In this document: positions 59,073-64,000 of the stretch, in pieces
Layout of the letters: every line of letters starts with the position of its first letter
How positions within the stretch are numbered: position 1 is the first letter of the stretch
From: Limnanthes douglasii subsp. nivea
Taxonomy: Eukaryota > Streptophyta > Magnoliopsida > Brassicales > Limnanthaceae
Assembly: GCA_036936605.1 (NCBI GenBank)
Contig: JAUPFV010000004.1
Span: forward strand, 126,455,737-126,519,736
DNA length: 64,000 nucleotides
Direction: 5' to 3'
Made by a program: the position numbers and the translations under genes
The notes under the pieces: model-generated
What the model saw: only the letters and a program-made list of their open reading frames with translations
Told to the model about the DNA's origin: nothing
Databases searched by the model: none

Positions 59073-59449
59073 TGATAGGGTCAAATTTTTTGGGAGGCTA
59101 AAACAGTAAGAGGGTCAAATTTTTCTTAGAGGGGCAATTCAGACCTAGAAAACTAAATCATGATGAGTAAACACTATGTCTAGTGACTCAGCTAAGTGTC
59201 TAGCTCACTTACTTTTGGGTCTCGAGGCTTACAAGGCTGGCCCAGTTTAATGACCCGATCCGAATGGCCCATGTATCCAAAAAAATTATAAATAGTTCGA
59301 CAAACAACATTAAATATGTTTGAATTTTTTCTCTCTCTAAATATTAAATACAAGCATATCTATTATCTCTCTCCACTCTCCACAAAGAATTTAAAACTAC
59401 ACGACTTAAATATCTTCCAAAACTACCCTCCAATCAGTTTTTACCAACA
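59073..59449 (+). repeat. 3' LTR
   Basis: Starts TGATAGGGTCAAA directly after the polypurine tract and ends ACCAACA. Collinear with the 5' LTR; the CT-rich run is shorter here and substitutions are scattered throughout. Confidence 0.85.
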
Positions 59450-60229
59450 ATGTTAGGTTTTTGTTGGGTACATATTTAATATAATGGTTTTTGAAAAGCT
59501 ATTTTAGTTTTCAGTTATTAAGAAATCACATTTCATATCTAACTAAACTGGAAAAATCATTATTGATTGAATCGTCATATTTTATGCAATACTAATAAAG
59601 ATGGTAAAAATGATATATCTAATTATATATATATATATATATATTAAAGTTCAATTTGTTTTTACAAAGAATTGAACTTACTACGACTTCTAATTTATCA
59701 TGAAGTAGATATGATTACGTAATATGATAAATAATCAATCATTAGTATTTATGAAATATATTTGACCATTCCATGATAAAAAAAGAGAAGGTCCGTATAT
59801 ATTTTTATTAGTTATTTGAAAGATATCTATCAATTTATGTACTTATGATTTTTTTTGTTTGATTTGTGTATCATTGACACATTTGATACAAAACTGAAAG
59901 CTTAGATAATAAAAATATCTTAATAAATTTTCAACTACAAGCCTATGAGTTGTATTTCTAGATCATGACCCCAACTCTTATGCTAAAGATATATTTTTTT
60001 AAAATTTATAGTTTAATTTTGCTTCAATATATTAACATGCACAGTTTCCACAAAACCTCATATACAAATTCAAAATTTTTAAATAAAATTCGTATCAAAT
60101 TTTCTCATAGATTAAAGATTAAATAATAATTTTTCTTTTACTAATTTGTTTTTTCTTATATGTACCATTTTAAGATCAAATTTATACTATTTTATCGATT
60201 TTCATTACTAACTTTCACATTGTAAAAGC
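59450..60229. other. AT-rich spacer
   Basis: Contains (AT)n at 59624-59644. No gene or element is recognised. Confidence 0.45.
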
Positions 60230-60237
60230 TATAAATA
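60229..60237 (+). promoter_or_regulatory. TATA box before small ORF
   Basis: CTATAAATAA lies 79 bases before the ATG at 60309 and is followed by a short leader with AAACCCTAAAC. The spacing is standard for a plant core promoter. Confidence 0.4.
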
Positions 60238-60308
60238 AAGGGCTAGGATTAAGTTTAATCATCTTAAACCCTAAACATAAATTTGTCGCTTCGTATAATA
60301 TCTGGAAA

Positions 60309-60428
60309 ATGAAACCCTTTTCTTTTCTAACTTGGTTCTGTAGGTTTCTCAAGTTCATCTACAAAATCGCTAACAAACGAAAAGAAACAAAACACAAGAT
60401 GGATAGCTACAGAAGAAACGAAAAGTAA
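60309..60428 (+). CDS. Possible small cationic peptide gene (39 residues)
   Basis: The ATG at 60309 opens a 39-codon frame starting MKPFSFLTWFCRFLKFIYKI and ending in a lysine- and arginine-rich tail (ANKRKETKHKMDSYRRNEK). The first half is aromatic and hydrophobic, as in a membrane or amphipathic segment; the second half is strongly basic. A TATA box stands at 60230 and the local G+C is higher than in the flanks. I recognise no peptide family. Chance is possible, since short frames are common, but promoter position and composition favour a real gene or a recent gene relic. Confidence 0.3.
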   Translation: MKPFSFLTWFCRFLKFIYKIANKRKETKHKMDSYRRNEK

Positions 60429-61594
60429 TCTCGTTTTCATTTATCCATTAGGTGTATCTATTAAAACTATTTAATTATTGCCTGCGTTTTGTAATATTCT
60501 GTTGATGCGATTTCAAAACAAATATAACAATTATATATATATATATGATGTTATTGTGATAAAAATATATATATTAAGCTTATTTATATTTTTTTATTAA
60601 TCCGTTGTGAGAGATGTTGCTCATCTCACATAATTTCATATGCAAGGATGCCCTGAATTTGAATTTCTTATCAATACAAATTGATACTATCATAGATGTT
60701 GTAAATAATGGTCCAATAATTAAAATTAAGCACTATTTAATTGATTTAAATTGAACAAAATTGTGATAATAGGAGAGTATCATGAATATTTTTATTATTT
60801 GGATACTAAGTAGACTAAAGAGTATTATAAGAGAGAATCATCCACTCCAATACTTAAGCTATTAGGCTCTATGGGTCAAATATGGTTTATTGTCGCTTAA
60901 GGACACAAAACCTCAACCCTTAATATGATACAATCTACAAGTCTAATTTAAAGAGAATATGTATTTAGATTTTTCTCCATGAGAATAATAAAAAATCATT
61001 GAAGTCGCTAAACACTCTAAAAATTATTCACAAAAAGTTCTTGAAGTTTAGTCGTCATAGACAAAAAACGTATCCATCTTATTTTCTATTTATAGTTACA
61101 TTTCTATTAGGATTCAAATATGTGGGCTCTAAGTATTTAAATCTCTAAAAGGGATTGTATCCTTTATTTTTCAAGCAAACACCCAAATAAGGCGACTCAT
61201 AATCTCTAGCAAGATTTATTGATTTCATCATAATATCTAAACAATACACAATGATATCTGCAACTAATCCCCAAACTTTCATATTTTTCTTTTATATTTC
61301 TAACAATCATGATTGATTTGTGTATAAGTATATTGTGGATTTTTCTCTAACATTTAACAATTGAGACCATAACCATATTTGTTAAAAGTTGTTTAATGAC
61401 TATTAGATTTATTTCTAATCTAATTTAATTATTAAATTTTATAGTTATGAAAATTCTGATTTAGATTTAATTTTTATGCATGTTTGAATTTTACATTAAG
61501 TATGTCTTGATCATGCACGAATAAATAAAGTCAGATCCAGACTTTGAAATCGAAAAACCGTAATTTAGAATGAAAACGAGGTATTTTATTTTGA
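60429..61594. other. AT-rich intergenic sequence
   Basis: Includes (AT)n at 60532-60546. No gene or element is recognised. Confidence 0.45.
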
Positions 61595-61861
61595 TTGTTT
61601 TGGGATTACCGCCATGAGTTTAATATTACGGCAGATGGTGATTTAACCGTTGTAGGTGTACTTGTGAGCTATTTTATCACCAAGTATTGGCTCACTGGCT
61701 ATAGTGATGATATAAGCACATGTTTCACTGTCACATCTACTGGTTTTATCGTTACAAGTCATATTGCTCGTTGTGGAGCCATCATTGCAGTATGTGTTAT
61801 GTTTTGTTTGTTTACCATTGTAAAACTCTTAAAATCTGCATCAAACCGTCCAATCTTCTAA
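61595..61861 (+). CDS. Unidentified 88-codon open frame
   Basis: The frame starts MFWDYRHEFNITADGDLTVV and ends LLKSASNRPIF. It has two hydrophobic stretches (VVGVLVSYFITKYWL and GAIIAVCVMFCLFTIVKLL) and more balanced base composition than its flanks. No family is recognised and no promoter was identified. It may be a fragment of a membrane protein gene or chance. Confidence 0.2.
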   Translation: MFWDYRHEFNITADGDLTVVGVLVSYFITKYWLTGYSDDISTCFTVTSTGFIVTSHIARCGAIIAVCVMFCLFTIVKLLKSASNRPIF

Positions 61862-64000
61862 TGATTTACAGTTATATGTTATGCTACCATTGTCTCTATG
61901 TATATTTATATTTCATATTTAATCATGATGCGAATCTTTATGTTTTTTTGTTTTTGTTCATATTTTTTTATTTGTTTTGTTTCCCCTCGTATAAAGTTTT
62001 TAGGTATCATGTTTAGTGTTGATGTGAATATATATGGATCTTGCAATGTATGGGGGTAATGTCCTACACGTAATTGAAAATTGGGCTGATGATGTGTGTC
62101 ATGATATCTCATATAACCAAAGATTATTTTATTTAGTTTTATAGACTGAATGGCATTTATAGTCTTTTTCAGAAATTTAAGCACTTATGAGCATATTTAA
62201 CACATTAATATATTGGTGTAAATTGATACATATATAGACGCGGGAATAATTAAATGTTTGCGACTTAGCTAGACCAATAAATAGACGTTCACTTTTTTTC
62301 CAGATTTTATAGACACATGATAAATTGATATAGTTGCAGCACACTATGAGATATACGTTAAGTCGTTAACAATTAAATGACGGTGAAACATATTTATAAC
62401 CAATGCTAATGTGTGCCTTGATAAAGGATTTTATTTTCAAATATGAAGCTAACACGATGCATGATAATCGAGAAAAATAGTGCTTTGAGTATACTAATTT
62501 TTATCTATAAAGTGTGATCAGCTCCAAATGGATACCTTATTCTTTATTTATACTATTACAAGATATCATCTACTAAATACAAGCATACATGTGTTATCTC
62601 GTTATAACTGTCTAACCACCATTCTTAATAACCTATAACATGATTCTACATACCATGTCGGCTACTCTGAATGTTTAGACATGTATCACATATATTAAAA
62701 GAAAAACATACCAAGTAATATAAATAAAATACATATAGATAAATAAAAATCTTTAAACAAATTCAAACATATTTGTAGATTGTTCCTACCTAACGATGAT
62801 AAAAATAAATTAGATTATTCATTAGATAACTATTATCACTATATTAAGGCTAAAGTTAGGAGCCACTTTGGTAAACAAATTAAGTATGCGATTTAGGACA
62901 CTAGTAGTTTCCATTACGAGAAGTATGACGGTTCAATGAACAAAGCCATGATCTATTTTTTTTAGTTGAAATGTGTGACTGTTTTAAAAATATAAATTCA
63001 GAACTAGTTACTAAAAACTGGTACATTAACTTTAAACGTGGCAAAAACTATTTGAAATATTTGTATATTTGGAGATATCCAACAAAAATAAACCCTCACG
63101 TGCGTCGTCTTATATATATGATATTTATGTAAGAATTTCTATAATAACAGTTAAATATTTTAATTTTAATTATAAAAATTAGTTTCACTTCTTATAAGAT
63201 CATAATAGTGCTAACGTTAAGATTTTTATGGTGTAACAAACAAATTATGTTTTATATTTTGTAACTAAAAAACGTGATTGTATGATATAATGAAAATTTA
63301 AGCTTACGTAGTATCACATAAAATTGTAGCTTATACACAGAAATTATTAACACAAGATTAAAAAGTGATGCAATGCAATTTGGTTTTAAGTTCTTATTTA
63401 AAATGATGCATGACTCAAATAATAACATGACAAACTATATAAGATCTTAAATTAAACATGTTTCAAATGTTAAAAAAAAATTAAGCGAACCTTCATTTTA
63501 GTGAAGCCAAGAACTCTTTCAAGATAGTCATAGTACATACTTGACACTTTAACATTAAGCGTCACTAATTGAATATTAATATCATTTTTTAAAAGGTAAC
63601 TTTTAGAAAATCTGATACAAAACATCGAGATTTTATGTATTGCGTATGATAAGTTTTAAACATTAATTGTTTTTTTATCAATGATTCAAAAAGTTGTAAA
63701 CAATGTTATATAAATTTTAGTTAATAGTTTGTAACTTTAAAAATGTTTTTAGAATATTAAACAAGGTTTTCATCAATGATTGTTGAGATGAAGTTGATAT
63801 AATACTATGCACTTCACTAGTTTAGTGGGAGTGAATTCATATTAAGTGTTGTATATGAGTGACATATGCACCATAAAATGATATGAACCCGTTACACACC
63901 ACCAATAAATTTTAGTTAAAGAAATTCAATATGAAATATATGGGTGAAGTGTCTTATGTAGAAAGTTCAGACTCATCAAGATCACTCTTGATGTAATACG
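61862..64000. other. AT-rich intergenic sequence
   Basis: No gene, LTR or DNA-element end was recognised. Open frames at 61720-62016 (+) and 61906-62184 (-) overlap each other in T-rich DNA and have no family resemblance. Confidence 0.4.

Larger units (their letters stand above)
49997..59449 (+). mobile_element. Structurally complete Tat-lineage gypsy LTR retrotransposon
   Basis: Two related LTRs (49997-50382 and 59073-59449) enclose a primer-binding region at about 50386, gag (50474-51751), protease region, RT (about 52700-53570), RNase H (54088-54480), integrase (about 54560-55806), an antisense ORF (58596-56198) and a polypurine tract (AGGGGGCTAGA, 59062-59072). Domain order and the antisense ORF are characteristic of plant Tat-lineage elements (Grande, RIRE2 and relatives). 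By eye the LTRs differ at about 28 of 208 aligned positions, so the insertion is old. Stops and frameshifts break gag-pol in many places; it could not move on its own. No target duplication is seen. Confidence 0.9.

Noticed and set aside
49992..59455. 5-bp target duplication around the complete gypsy element
   Set aside because: The bases before the 5' LTR (TTCAT) and after the 3' LTR (ATGTT) do not match, even with small shifts of the borders.
1..64000. tRNA or rRNA genes
   Set aside because: No GGTTCGAATCC-type arm with matching acceptor stem or rRNA core motif was noticed; a covariance-model scan would be decisive but could not be run.

Overview
The window is plant nuclear DNA, almost certainly from a eudicot. 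It is very AT-rich, its genes have GT-AG introns, and most of it is degraded plant-type transposable elements. Only one short stretch, about 25.2-28.2 kb, looks like ordinary single-copy gene space. No tRNA, rRNA, CRISPR or bacterial-style operon was seen. All calls come from reading the sequence by eye; no database search was possible.

Layout: 1-9 kb holds two decayed Ty3/gypsy relics in opposite orientations: a Tat-like one on the minus strand (about 2.0-6.7 kb) and an Athila-like one on the plus strand (about 7.3-8.6 kb). 9-11.3 kb is AT-rich spacer with a 30-bp tandem repeat and a scrap of a plant 'transposon protein'. 11.8-17.9 kb is the most distinctive block. It has a plus-strand plant mobile domain (PMD/MAIN-like) gene relic, a small unidentified gene, a CpG-rich 92-bp minisatellite, and a minus-strand multi-exon Mutator-like (MULE) transposase with SWIM zinc finger and C-terminal OTU protease-like domain. 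18.9-21.8 kb is a truncated minus-strand Ty1/copia element with one LTR. 22.8-25 kb has a gypsy integrase scrap, a long-inverted-repeat DNA element and a Stowaway-like MITE.

25.2-28.2 kb carries two head-to-head cellular genes sharing about 310 bp of promoter: a two-exon PIG-Y-like subunit of the GPI-GlcNAc transferase (minus), and a BOI/BRG-type RING E3 ligase gene (plus) whose RING finger is broken by a frameshifting deletion.

28-49 kb is a mosaic: a gypsy RT scrap, an internally deleted LINE (ORF1, start of the endonuclease, then an RNase H-like scrap), a plus-strand Tat-like gypsy relic with an antisense accessory ORF relic (34.9-40.7 kb), a copia-type LTR (41.77-42.56 kb), and another plus-strand Tat-like relic (43.7-48.6 kb). 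A 376-bp near-palindromic Mutator-type MITE lies at 49.3-49.7 kb.

49,997-59,449 is a structurally complete Tat-lineage gypsy element: two LTRs of about 380 bp, gag, RT, RNase H, integrase, and an antisense ORF between pol and the 3' LTR. Its frames are broken by many stops. 59.45-64 kb is AT-rich intergenic DNA with one plausible 39-codon gene behind a TATA box. The elements are mostly dead, so the interest lies in their architecture (accessory genes, antisense ORFs, repeat arrays) and in the damaged RING ligase.
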